From Leuctra nigra (Eukaryota; Arthropoda; Insecta; Plecoptera; Leuctridae): a stretch of DNA of 64,000 bases. Location: NCBI GenBank assembly GCA_934045905.1, contig OW203764.1, forward strand, positions 30,607,629 through 30,671,628, given 5' to 3'. The notes under the pieces were generated by a model. The model ran no database searches. It saw nothing but the letters and a program-made list of their open reading frames with translations, and was not told the DNA's origin. A program made the position numbers and the translations under genes. Below are positions 47,250 through 59,132 of this stretch, in pieces. Every line of letters begins with the position of its first letter. The stretch's first letter is position 1.

Positions 47250-47545
47250 TACACCCACTGTCAGAATAATTGACGGTACACGGCTAAGCTGGAGCTCGAA
47301 TTACAGTCAATTTGTTGAATAGAGAAATAATAATTATTATGAGGTGGTTTGTTATGGTTCTTATAATCAAACCCTCCAACCCAACACACTCGAAATCTGC
47401 GTTTATCTCTGTGTTTTCGTCATGGATAATCAAGTTTTGAAGAAGGACTTAGAATTTTGCAAGCAATTTATGTGTCCGCGGGTGTATTTGTCTAATATAT
47501 TTTACACGTGATGTTTAAACGAATAAAATATTAAACTTGCATACG

Positions 47546-47719
47546 TATACACCCAACAAAAGATAAAACGTTATTCGAAAGGAACGGATTGGCTGAAAGA
47601 AAAAGAATGTGATATGCTAACTCGTCACCTAGCTCTTAGGTGAACTTCATTGATAATAACCTGACCAGCAGCCAATCTGTTTCGCCCAAATAACATTTTA
47701 TGATTTGTTGAGTGTATAC
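47546..47719. mobile_element. MITE family M copy 3
   Basis: Ends GTATACACCCAACAAAAGAT and inverted ATTTGTTGAGTGTATAC. Contains TTCATTGATAATAACCTGACC and CAGCAGCCAATCTGTTTCG as in copy 2. Confidence 0.75.
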
Positions 47720-49071
47720 ATAGAGGTAGTTTACTCATCTTGTATTCCCTAAACACTTTTCACATCTCTTGTGTAACCCCTCATCAGTCATCAGTACATT
47801 CTTATATCACTCCTCAGCGCAGCACACACTTTTGTTTCTCACAACACCACTGCTAAGAAGAATAGATTAGAGCCAATTCCTTCTGATAGCGATATCCAAA
47901 TATATTTCATAATTACTCAACATTTTATTTAAAAGGTCACCAATTTATTATTCACTCTGGCTCATCGCCAATATATTATCGCCGGCAGAGCCTATTTATT
48001 TTATTGCAATATTATGGAATTCAAGGATTTTTTTAACTGATAAACATTCAGTAAAAAATGTGTACGTTGATCGGTCGGCCGGAAATAAATCTGTTAGAGA
48101 TTATATCAATAATGCCGACATGAACGGAAGGAGGTACCTAATCGTTATTTAATATCTAACCAATATCTAACTCCAGATCTAACAATCATCATAATGCTAC
48201 TCTATCTCCCCCCCTCCCTGTCTATGTTTGCGATGGTTTGCGTAATGTAATGTACACTACAAGTCGCGGGGCAGTGGCGTCGGAACCGGGGGGGCAGCAG
48301 GGGCACGTGCCCCCCCTAGTCGTCTGAAGGGGGGGCAAGAGTATCAATCTGCCCCCCTGGTAAAGCACAATATCTTTAAAAATTACTCGATAAGGGCTGA
48401 ATTTCAAAAAAATTCGCTGCGCGGCATTGTTATGTGAGAGTCTTCTGACGAAATTAAATTGATTTTGTTATTTTACACCAAAATCATTTTAAACCAACCT
48501 TTAAAGCCTGAATTACACGGTTCAAGTTTCTTTGAAGGGGTTGAATTCAACCCTTGATTTCAAAGAAACTTGAAAGAGAATTTAGACGATTTGATGTTAA
48601 TTGTTGATTGAAGTTGCGGTGAAATCTAGTGGAGCGGTCGCTCCACCCAGCCAAGTCGTACTGTACACTCACACTCACTCAACATACCGTAAATGCCTAA
48701 TAAACTGAGGAGCAGACCAAACACTTTTACTGTAAGCAACAACATGGCATTTTCGGCCTACTGGATCTTAAAATTGGAAAATCTCACATTGTTGTGAAAT
48801 GTCTTAATTTCGAGCTATGGCCCACCCCACCCCATATACCAAATTTGGGAACAACAGGTTTTGCCATTTGCGAGCTAGAGGGCCATGAAAACAGTGAAAT
48901 TATACCCCTTCTTAAAGCTATCTGATGATGATGATGATGATGATTCAGATATCAGGAAACATTGTTGACAGGGCCACAGCCTAAACGGCTAAACCGATCG
49001 ATCTGAAATTTTTACCACATGTGCACTTTTGGCGTCTGATGATACCTTGCCTCTTGTGATTTTTTGTGCCG

Positions 49072-50275
49072 CCATTTTTAAACCGGAAGTGACGTCATAT
49101 ATGAAAAACGGCTGGACCGATTAGAACGAAATTAGCGCCATTCGATTTAGATGGTCATATGAAGTATGTTACTTTAAAATATAATTTTCTTATATTCTAA
49201 ACCGGAAGTGGCGTCATACATTTGCAATATTTAGCTTATTTCATCAAATTATACTTTAAATACACATATCATTATCTTACATTGTAACAAAGACAATACA
49301 AAATTATAATTTCAATACACAGTTTTCTCGGCCGCCATTCCTGAAACCGGAAGTGACGTCATACATCGAAAACGCCTGTACCGATTGCCACTGAACTAGC
49401 TCCTGTATATTCATTTTGCAATCTATTTGAAAAATCAATTGGGATAAATGAATATACAAATTAACGGTACCGGAAATGGCGGCAGGAACCACTAAATGAA
49501 ACCGGAAGTGACTTCATATATTGAAAACGGCATGAGCGATTTGACGGAAATTAGCGCTATTGAATTCAGAAGGTCATTCATGAAGTATCAACTAGATAAA
49601 ACTTAATTGTTTTCTTATTACCTATACCGGAAATGACGTCATAAAAATGCTAAATGACGTCATTAATATTCTAAAGGACACTAAATTCACCACTTTATAC
49701 TTTTAAATAGATATTTAGTAAACATACATTGTAAATAATTATAAATTCAAGGTTGCAGTGCTCTCGGCCGCCATTTTCTAAAACCGGAAGTGACGTCATA
49801 TAACGAAAACGGCTGTACCGATTGCAACTAAATTTTGGAATTGTGTAGGACTTATAATTATGAATTCAATACGACATTAATTTCGGCCGCCATTGTTAAA
49901 ACCGGAAGTGACGTCATATATCGAAAACGGATGTACCGATTGCAATAAATTTTAGAATTATGTCGGACTAATATAATTATGAAATAAAGACGACATTATT
50001 TTCGGCCGCCATTGTCAAAACCGGAAGTGACGTCATATATCGAAAACGGCTGTACCAATTGCAACCAAATTTTGGAAATGTGTAGGACTAATAATTATGA
50101 ATTAAAGACGACATTATTTTCGGCCGCCATTGTTAAAACCGAAGTGACGTCATTATCGAAAGCGGCTGTACCGATTGCAACCAAATTTTGGAAACAGTAT
50201 GACCAATAATTATGAATTCAAGACGACATTAATTTCGGCCGCCATTTCAAAACCGGAAGGGACGTTATAATATAT
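49072..50275 (+). repeat. Array of ~117-bp units with GCCGCCATTTT and CCGGAAGTGACGTCA
   Basis: Ten units; the last five (from 49767) are the most regular. Each has GGCCGCCATT(TT), 4-10 bp, AAACCGGAAGTGACGTCATAT, then CGAAAACGGCTGTACCGATTGC. Sites begin near 49083, 49202, 49346, 49502, 49626, 49785, 49902, 50020, 50138 and 50252. The parts resemble YY1 (AAAATGGCGGC), ETS (CCGGAAGT) and CREB/ATF (TGACGTCA) sites. Six more, inverted, lie at 53694-54380. Confidence 0.8.
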
Positions 50276-50406
50276 CGAAACGGCTGGACCGATTGTAATT
50301 TCTTAGTACCTATCCTAATCGGTTGTGGCGTATTTTTTTTAAAGAAATTAGTTCTTGCTCGGACATGTGCTACAAGCTGTATGAATAAACTAACAAAAGA
50401 AGTGAT

Positions 50407-51520
50407 ATCCCAGAAAAAAACACTCCGTGTAAAAAAGGCAGCCAAGTCTCTTTACTTAAAAAAAAATCAACACCGAAAAGGAGTGATATCAAAAAAGGAG
50501 CCAAGTCAATGACATTTCCAAATATTTAATCGTATCTTTGAAATAGAAGTATAAACACCGAGAAATACTTTACAAAAGGACATTGGCGCATCGTTTTTTT
50601 AAAGACATTTTTCTATTCATAAGCATATGCCATTTATATACAACCGTAATTTAGAATTTTTAGAATAATAGGGACACAACTTTCAATTACATATTATACC
50701 TACATACCTACTGTAAAATATTTTCTATTTGAATATGTACGCGATGAAACTTGTTGCCTATATTTGTAATAAATATACAATAGTTATCTTCATATTATTG
50801 TTTCGTGGTCAACATAATTAAGTCTCATGCGTTACACCTTCTCACAATGAAATACATTTCTATTAATCCACATTTTATAACAATACATTTCACAAAGTAC
50901 ACAGTGAAGTCACATTGAACAACTATTAAAACCATAATAATATATACCATATAATGGTATAATATATACCATAATAATATACTTCCATAAAATATAATAG
51001 TGTTCTATAAATAGTTAGTAATTATTTGACAACTTTTCATGATTTCCCTCAGTCATGATCAAATTATGAAAAGATATCCTTCTAATATCACCATATTAAC
51101 AGTGCTATAAGAATATAATATATGAGCCCACTTCCTTGTTATTTAATTCTACCTCCCTTATTATTACTTCTATTACAGCATGACATCTTTCTTCTATCGC
51201 CATTACAAAATTATAAAATAGCCATTACCAAAAGTAGCTTGATTCATAGATCCTGGCTCAAATAAAAAGAGGAATATGTACCTACTTGTTAATTATCTTT
51301 CCACTTTTAGGATAGAATGATGTCTTTTAAAAAAACGATGCGCCAAGTCCTTTTGTAAAGTATTTCTCGGTGTTTATACTTCTATTTCAAAGATACGATT
51401 AAATATTTGGAAATGTCATTGACTTGGCTCCTTTTTTGATATCACTCCTTTTCGGTGTTGATTTTTTTTAAGTAAAGAGACTTGGCTGCCTTTTTTACAC
51501 GGAGTGTTTTTTTCTGGGAT
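50407..51520. repeat. Hairpin module 1, ~204-bp arms
   Basis: 50407-50610 pairs with 51316-51520 (ATCCCAGAAAAAAACACTCC at the outer end, GCGCATCGTTTTTTTAAAGAC at the inner end). The loop is a 700-bp AT-rich spacer. Confidence 0.85.
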
Positions 51521-52940
51521 TAACAATTAGTTGAAGTATTTCAAGACTTGAAGGAAAATAGGACATGTTCTAAGTGAAAAGGCAGAAGAGATGTCCTGAA
51601 TTCAAGACTTGGACACTTGTTAAATGCTTCAATGTTTTCATTTAGACGATCCAAGTCTTGAATTCAAGCCTATTGAAAGGGTTGAATTCAAGGAAACTTG
51701 AATCGTGTAATTCAGCCTTAAGAGTATTAAGTCCGATTTACACGGTACAATTTCTTGAACAACTTCTGTGTTACATTCCCAGTTATCACACAATTTTGCA
51801 TTTACATGAAGCAACTTTCTGTCACCGAACTTAAAACATGTTCTAATTTCATTCAAGAAATGTGACAAGGACTTTGCCAAAGACTGTGACACAGAAATTG
51901 TTCAATAAATGTTACCGTGTTAATCGGGCTTTAGAATTTGAATAAATCACTGCGCGGCATATTTATATGAACATTCCTGATATGAGTGAAAGATTAACTT
52001 TTGTTTTCTTACAATTAAAATGCACCAAAACCATTTGAAACCTGCCTGTGGGCAGAAATTCAAAAAAATCCGCTGCGCGGCATTTTAATGTGAGAAATGA
52101 CTATGATTTAATTTCATAATATCTGCATTTGAAATTGGACCTATTGGGAATGTGAATAAATGCGCATATATCATCAAAATCTAATCACTTTTCAAGTGCA
52201 TATAATTTTATGACACTTTTCCGCATATATTTTTAAGGCACTCACTTTTTTGTAAGTTATTTTTGGGAGTAAAGATAGGTTTAAAAAATTTGAAATCACG
52301 TAGAAACGCGCCAATTTCATTCCTGAAATTCTAAATTTTCCCGGGGCTATGCGCCCCGGACCCGCATGGTGCTGGGGGGCCCTCCCCCCAGACCCCCCAT
52401 TGTTTCTCTTGGCAATCGTGTTTCCCACACACATTGTCATTTACTGTATTATTTTTTCTCTTACAAATTTAGTCCCTACCCTACCTAGATACTAAGCAAA
52501 ATGTGCCCCCCCTGAGAAAATAGACTTCCGACGCCACTGTCGCGGGGATATAAGAAACATACCTAAACTAAAAAATATATATAATATTTGTAGGCTCCTG
52601 GATTGTAGTGGCGCCTTCTTCACACTTTCCCGTGTCCTTTCTTTTTCATCACCAAATCGTCATTGTGATAGTCAAATCATTTACACTTTACAGACATTAC
52701 ATGAACTAGTTGCCATGTAATAAATATCATTATACATTTGTGCATGTCAATTTTCTATATAATGTTCCCAAAAACTATTGGGCATGGCTACAAGAAATAA
52801 AAAATCAAACAAAAATATTCAACGTTGTCAAAAAGTATTGTACCAACATAGGCAAAGCCTGTATGTGGGAAAATAGATAATCATAATACAGATTTAAAAT
52901 ACAATGTTTACAGAGAGATATTGAATATTATGTAAACAAT

Positions 52941-53342
52941 ATCCCCATAAAAAACACTTCGTGTAAAAATACCAGCCAAGTCTCTTCAACTAAAAAAAAA
53001 TATGAAATCTAAAAATTCTGCACTGAAAAGTAGTGATATCAAAAAATTAGCCAAGTCAAAACTTTATTTGAAAATCAAAAAATACTTGGCGCATCGTGTA
53101 CTTAAATAGCTTGGAAGTATAAGCCAATTATAAATTATACATGAAATATACATATACATAGTATACCTTTAATGCCCTAAAAAAAACGATGCGCCAAGTA
53201 TTTTTTGATTTTCAAATAAAGTTTTGACTTGGCTAATTTTTTGATATCACTACTTTTCAGTGCAGAATTTTCAGATTTCATATTTTTTTTTAGTTGAAGA
53301 GACTTGGCTGGTATTTTTACACGAAGTGTTTTTTATGGGGAT
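52941..53342. repeat. Hairpin module 2, ~160-bp arms
   Basis: ATCCCCATAAAAAACACTTC at 52941 pairs with the inverse ending 53342. Arms share CAGCCAAGTCTCTT and GGCGCATCGT with module 1. It forms the end of copy R. Confidence 0.85.
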
Positions 53343-54524
53343 ATCACTCCTTTTTTTAGTTTATTCTAACAACTTGGGACACATATGAAATGAACAATTA
53401 CTAAATTCTTTTAAAAAATCATCACCCTTTACAATTTCGTTACCACTAATGAATAGCAGCGTATGGTCCTAAATAATTGCTTTAAATGATCTTTCACGAA
53501 GAATAGCAAAGGTTTCATTCCAATCAGTCAACCCAGTTCCGAGATATGGAAACACTTCGGTTTTCAAAATGGCTGCTGAACTTTCTGCAATGCCACATAG
53601 AATTTATTTCTATAAATGATGTGTATCATTTTAAGCTTTCTGAATATGTATTTATTGTATAGGAGGGAATTATAATAATTTATACATTTGAATGACGTCA
53701 TTTCCGGTCTCATAAATAGGAAAATTCTATTTGTACTGTTCATATTCCATAGAGATGGCCATCCGAATCGTTTGGCGCTAGTTTCATACCGATTTGTCTA
53801 CCAGTTTTTGAGATATGACGTTACTTCCGGTTTAAAAATGGCGTCTGAAATCTCTGACCCCTTGAAGTATATTTGAAACATGATTATAATTTTATAAGCT
53901 GTCTCAAATAGTATATTTATTGCATCAAAATAAAAATTTGTGAGATTATTAAAATGTGTGACGTCATTTCCGGTTTAGGTATGAGAAACTGCAAATATTA
54001 TTGATGATAATACATAAAGTTGACCGTCTAAATTGTTTTGCGCTGGTTTCGTTGAAATCTATTTAGCCGTTATTGAGATATGATGTCACTTCCGGTTTCA
54101 AAATGGCGGCTTCCGGTTGGTTTTATAACAAGTCACATGAGACGTCAAAAGTACATACGTTACATAAATATCAAAATAATCGGATCAATCTTTGTTGCCA
54201 AAAAGCCAATCGATGTATTTCAAATTTCATTACGTCATTTCCGGTTTCTTTAACATAATGTTTAGTCTTTGCTACTTATCATGCATATAGATGACCGTCT
54301 GGATCGTTTGGCGCAATTTTCGTTCCAATCGGTCCAGCCGTTGACGAGATATGACGTCACTTCCGGTTTCAAAATGGCGGCATAAAACCAGTTATAGCAA
54401 AAGGCACCTCAGACGCCAAAAGTGCATATGTGGTAAAAATTTTAAATCAATCGGTTCAGCCGTTTATGCTGTGGCCTGTTTACCATATTTTAGCTCCACC
54501 CTACTACTACTACTGAGATTATTA

Positions 54525-55377
54525 CTAGGAAAACGCTCTGAGTAACGCGTTGATGAGCGAGCACGGATACGCGCAACACCTCGAACCGAAATTCTGTTTA
54601 TCGAAAATGTCCCAATTCCTAAAATATTGGTCCCAATAACCACGCAATGTTTTAACTTAAGTTGATCGATTAAACCTTTGGGATTGAACGATTCCTTGTT
54701 AATTTTCAAAAAATCACAGGATCTCGTTTTAAACGGTCATCAGTTTCATATACGTTGAAAGTTTCTGCTCTAACAACCTTGAACTGAAGATTCGAAGATG
54801 CCGTGAAATGTGAAATTAGAGAAATATGACAGCCAACACGCAAAATATCCGTAAACTGTCAATAACTTTTGAATTTAAACACAGTTTAGTCTGAAAATTG
54901 TCAAAAATACTGATAATGTTGAACCCAATGACCATGCAAATTTTTAAGTTGATCGGTCATACAGTTCTGGTTTAAATTTCAAAAAGCACATGAAATTTTT
55001 TTTTAATTTTTAACCAATGGGAGGATTTGGCTGAAAATTTGTAAAATAAGAGACAATGTTGGTCTTAATGACCATGCAAAATATAAGGTTGATCACATTT
55101 GTCGAAACCATTTTCATTTTTCAGCCTATCAGGAGATGTTTATTTAAATTTTAACCAATCAATGGATTTCAAAAAAAAATTGGGGTCAGCAAACAGAAAA
55201 GGTTGTCTCTACATGTGTGCAAAATTTCAGATCGATAGGTGAAACGGTGCGACTTCTATTGCTCCAGATAGCAGCCAAAAGTAAAAAAAAAAAAAAAAAA
55301 AAACAAAAAAAAAACAAAAAAAAAACAGAGTTCCGTGTCAAAAGAGTCAAAAGGAGACGCTCGCTTCGCTCGCTCAA
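54525..55377 (-). mobile_element. Helitron family H copy C (853 bp)
   Basis: Read on the minus strand: TTGAGCGAGCGAAGCGAGCG start after A, and CTCATCAACGCGTTACTCAG then AGCGTTTTCCTAG before T. It contains several TTTTGCATGGTCATTAAGACC-type units and an A/T-rich homopolymer near 55280-55325. Confidence 0.85.
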
Positions 55378-55650
55378 TTATGAAAACCGCCCTAAAACAC
55401 TGTTTTCACGGCCCTCTAGCGCGCAAAGGGCGTAACCTATTGTTCCCAAATTTGGTATATGTTGTAGGGTGGGCCATAGCTCGAAATTAAGATATATCGC
55501 AACAATGTGAGATTTTCTAATTTTAAGATCCAGTAGGCCGAAAATGCCACTTTGATGCTTACAGTAAAAGTGGGTTTGCTCCAGCCTTTTTAAATGAGTG
55601 TTTGCGCGCGCCGTACGACTTGGCTGGCGTGGAGCGACCGCTCCACTAGA

Positions 55651-56946
55651 TTGATACAAATAGGTTAATAACCTGTGGACGAAACTATCTAATACCTATG
55701 TCTGATATGTTTGACAAGAATGTTACGATTTAGTTCACATTTGAATGGTACAGGGAAAGAACGCTATAAGTCACATTCGGATGAAACTGTGATAAACGAA
55801 GTTATGTTGAAGCTTAAATCTTCCATACAAATCTATATTTCAATTTCGTTTTCAATACTTTGAGGCAATATTTTCGAAAATTCGAGGGTATATTCTGAAA
55901 GCTCATAAAAATCACTAGAAGATGACACTCCAGATAACCATTTTTTCAAAAAATTGACTTATAGCGCTATTATTATAGCGCCATCTATGGCATAACTATG
56001 CCATAGATAAAATAGTTATTTTACCCTTTATTTTGCATGGTGATCAAGATTCATTTTACACATTACCTACCAGTACCAAATCATAGTAGTAATGTACATG
56101 TATCTGGTTATTACATTATTCCAGAGTGTAAATATTGAAATTGCGAGATATTTTTGAAAATGTATATATTTTATTTGTATCTTTTTTTAGTGACATTCCT
56201 GAAAAAACACAGTTATGATGTCAGCTTGATCTCTGACTAATTTGTTAATGACGCGATAACTCCATGGCATCTACCTGGTAGAGAGTATAGGTATAGACAT
56301 TGTATAGCTATACAATGTCTATGGTATAGGTGACAAAAAGTTGATTTGGGCAGAAAAAAAATCCATGGAGTAAATTTTATCTCTCCGAGGCACTACCTAC
56401 CTATATTATTCTATGCTCCAAGTTTTGTATTTCCTTTATCAGAAAATTGAAATTGTGAATTGCAACTTAAATTTCGTCCCTTTGGCTTCACGATCTCAGT
56501 CAGAATAAATATTACTTATCCGTCGACTTTCCAGCTCTTTCTTCGTCTGGAATGGTAGGTACTTTTCAGATCTTATTCGTCGAATAAGATCCATCCGATA
56601 GTAAGCGATCCAAGATCTTCTTCTCCTTCTTCTTATTTTAGCTTGGAGATTCCTCCTGTTGCTCGGCCTCTTCTTTTCTGCTCTAGGACTTGGATTGCTT
56701 TGCTATCTGCCCATCTCGTCTTCTCCCCTATGGTCGTCCCTGTTTACAAATGTGGGCAAGACACTCATCTCCCATCCTCTCCCCAAGGCTTTTTCATTCC
56801 GTCTTCCTGATCATATTCCATTCCACCACGTCTTGAACGCCACACGGTTCCCTTCACTATAATTCTTTGTTAGTCCAGAAGCGTGACTCCTGCAATGGAT
56901 CTTAAGAGTCTACGATACTTTATGAAATCCATGTTTAATGAAGCAC
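55651..56946. other. No gene recognised
   Basis: AT-rich sequence with short palindromes (TAGACATTGTATAGCTATAC near 56296; CATAACTATGCCATAGAT near 55990). An open stretch at 56659-56862 has no familiar motif. Confidence 0.5.
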
Positions 56947-57822
56947 AAAAAGGCGGCCCCTACTTTTTTCTCAACGGCTTTACCGATTGTCTTCAAATTT
57001 TCACAGGTTAAGGATGAACCATCACCAGGTCATCTACCAACAATTTTTTGCAAAACCATTTTATTTTGTTCCTAATAGTATTATCTACAACATAAGATCA
57101 AAAAATGTATACCTTACCGACCTAACTTTTGTGTAAAACGTTTTCAAAGTTCGAGATTTTTACATGGCTCTTATGGGGGAACGAATTAATTTCCTACATT
57201 TTTCTAAATTATTTTTAATCCGCACCAACAAATTCAACAGAAAACTAATGAAATATTCTTCGACTAATACTGAATGCATTGAAAACTTAAAATACTCTTG
57301 TCACCGACTTAATTTCTGAGATAATGGCATTTAAATGTTTGAAAATCTTGATATATGGCCATTTAACATGGGACAACTGAACTAGTCAAAACCACTGCTG
57401 TATTCTTAACAAAATTATTTTACGAAAACTTTGTTAAAAAAGTTATCATCATCTCATATCGTATTATTCTCAACATATTACATTATAAAACTATGTTTTA
57501 AAGCTTAAACATGAGTTTTCTGAATTAATTTATCTCATGATATGAATATAGTCATTCAAAGCGATGGTTCATCCTTAAAGATAAAGAGTCTTATCTGTGT
57601 CTCTAGTGGCCCCAAAGTTTTATTTTTTGTTTAGTTATTTCGGGGCAGAGGTGCCAAAAAGACTCAAATATTGCCCATGTTAGCACTTCCTCAAAACGAG
57701 AAAAAACATTTTTTATTATTTTTTTCGATCACTAGAGACACAGATTTACTCTTTATCTATATGCTGTTAAATTTTGAAAACAATCGGTCAAGCCGTGAAG
57801 AAAAAGTAGGGGCCGCCTTTTT
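56947..57822. mobile_element. TIR/foldback element (876 bp)
   Basis: Ends AAAAAGGCGGCCCCTACTTT and inverted AAAGTAGGGGCCGCCTTTTT-type sequence; about 55 bp pair (to ACCGATTGTCTTCAAATTTT). Inner pairs: GGATGAACCATC with GATGGTTCATCC, and AAAGAGTCTTATCTGTGTCT with AGACACAGATTTACTCTTT. No ORF. Confidence 0.75.
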
Positions 57823-59046
57823 ATGGTTTTTTGTGGTTTTCAATATTTGAATTTAAATAACTTACTTCACAGCATTATATGCAACATGCAACACACGATT
57901 AAATGTCACAAATGTCACGTTTTTTTTTTTTTTTTTTTATTTAACAAATACACAATACAATTATACAATAAAAAGTAAACTGTAGCCCCACAAAGCCAAA
58001 AAATGGCTTGACTGCGGGGCAGATACATAAATTATAATAATAACACAGAAAAATTGTACGAACTCTTCAACGTTCAACGTTCAACGTACAACCCAAAGCT
58101 AATGCATTGTCATGCATTTCTGGAAAAAAATTACATCGGAATCGAAATTTTCTGCGGGTCCTGTCGACTCTTAATACTCTCATCCCGATTCCCGACAGTC
58201 CTATAGCATTTTGTTTCGTTGTTGCTGTCTCCGCTTCAAGATCGGTTTTACAAAATATAGAGATAGGTAGAAGTGCTTACTCCAAGGTATAAATATAATA
58301 TTGTCGTATGTTATTCAATATTCGAAGAGTGCGTGGTGAGTAGGTAAACCATGGTAAACTATAAGTGTTCATCTCTAGCACGATATTAATTATATAAGTT
58401 TTGCGTCTGAAGTTGGTTCTACCATGATTGGTAGATGGATTGTGGTGGATAAAACGTGGAGACCAGGAAGAAACTTTCCCTGACTTACTGCTAGTGCTTT
58501 ACTCCGGGGATCTACGAATATACTCAGTGAGGATGGCAAACAATGCTCTGAAAGCCAATCCATAAGTTACCCACTACATTTTATTGAAGGAGGTAGGTAT
58601 ACGTATTTAATAACCATCTTTGTAAATAATTATATAACTTCTTTTCCCACGAGTGATTTAAGCTTGTGGGCCGATATTTTTGCTAAGGCGCTGTCTATCG
58701 CTGGTTGAGCCAAGTATTTCTCCAATGATACTTTTTCTGTAGATTCCAGTGAAGCAACAGGATGACGTGAATATAGGTAATACGGATGAAATGACATTTC
58801 CTATCTGATCAGGTTGAAAGTGAAATGAAAGCGATATGAAAATTATCTAATTTCATTGGAAAATATCTTCCGACATTTTGAATAATATTTGATAATATCT
58901 CTATGATTTGATAAACCTTGGATATTCAAATAATCAATACTGCATCGATCACGAACCGGAAGTAACATCCTGGATGGGAAATGTTTTCGCATATTGTGAA
59001 ATTCTTTTTTCCAGACAATGAAGGTATCACATGCAATGTTGCACAG
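57823..59046. other. Upstream of the secreted-peptide gene
   Basis: A T-tract at about 57921-57939 followed by GCCCCACAAAGCC looks like the poly(A) end of a retrotransposon on the minus strand. GTTCAACGTTCAACGT is a small repeat at 58066. No gene seen. Confidence 0.45.
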
Positions 59047-59082
59047 TATAAATAGCTCTGGAGCGCTGGAGTAAGCATCAGT
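59047..59082 (+). promoter_or_regulatory. TATA box and TCAGT initiator
   Basis: TATAAATA at 59047-59054 and TCAGT at 59078-59082, 31 bp apart, a textbook arthropod core promoter. It predicts a ~54-nt 5' UTR containing the CAACTGT triple repeat (59094-59115) before the ATG at 59133. Confidence 0.8.
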
Positions 59083-59132
59083 CATCTCCGATTCAACTGT
59101 CAACTGTCAACTGTCAACTTCACAGACCAGCA

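Larger units (their letters stand above)
48625..51520 (+). mobile_element. Composite element, copy L (motif array plus hairpin)
   Basis: Runs from TCTAGTGGAGCGGTCGCTCC through a region shared with the inverted copy R (GAGCTATGGCCCACCC, GGCATTTTCGGCCTACTGGA), then the ~117-bp motif array, then a terminal hairpin (50407-51520). Both copies start A|TCTAGTGG and end GGGAT, so these are likely true element ends. No coding potential. Confidence 0.65.
48272..52539. mobile_element. hAT element (4,268 bp), non-autonomous, with perfect 8-bp target duplication
   Basis: Ends CAGTGGCGTCGGAA and TTCCGACGCCACTG are exact inverted repeats. They are flanked by TCGCGGGG on both sides (48264-48271 and 52540-52547). 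Inner sequence has repeated AAAAATTCGCTGCGCGGCAT (48406, 51942, 52068) and runs of G/C near both ends. No transposase. Most of its length is occupied by the inserted copy L (48625-51520). Confidence 0.88.
52941..55650 (-). mobile_element. Composite element, copy R, interrupted by a Helitron
   Basis: Inverted relative of copy L, from TCTAGTGGAGCGGTCGCTCC (minus strand, 55650) to the hairpin at 52941. It has six units of the YY1/ETS/CRE-like array (53694, 53817, 53960, 54083, 54230, 54352), more diverged than in L. Helitron copy C (54525-55377) splits it. Confidence 0.65.
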
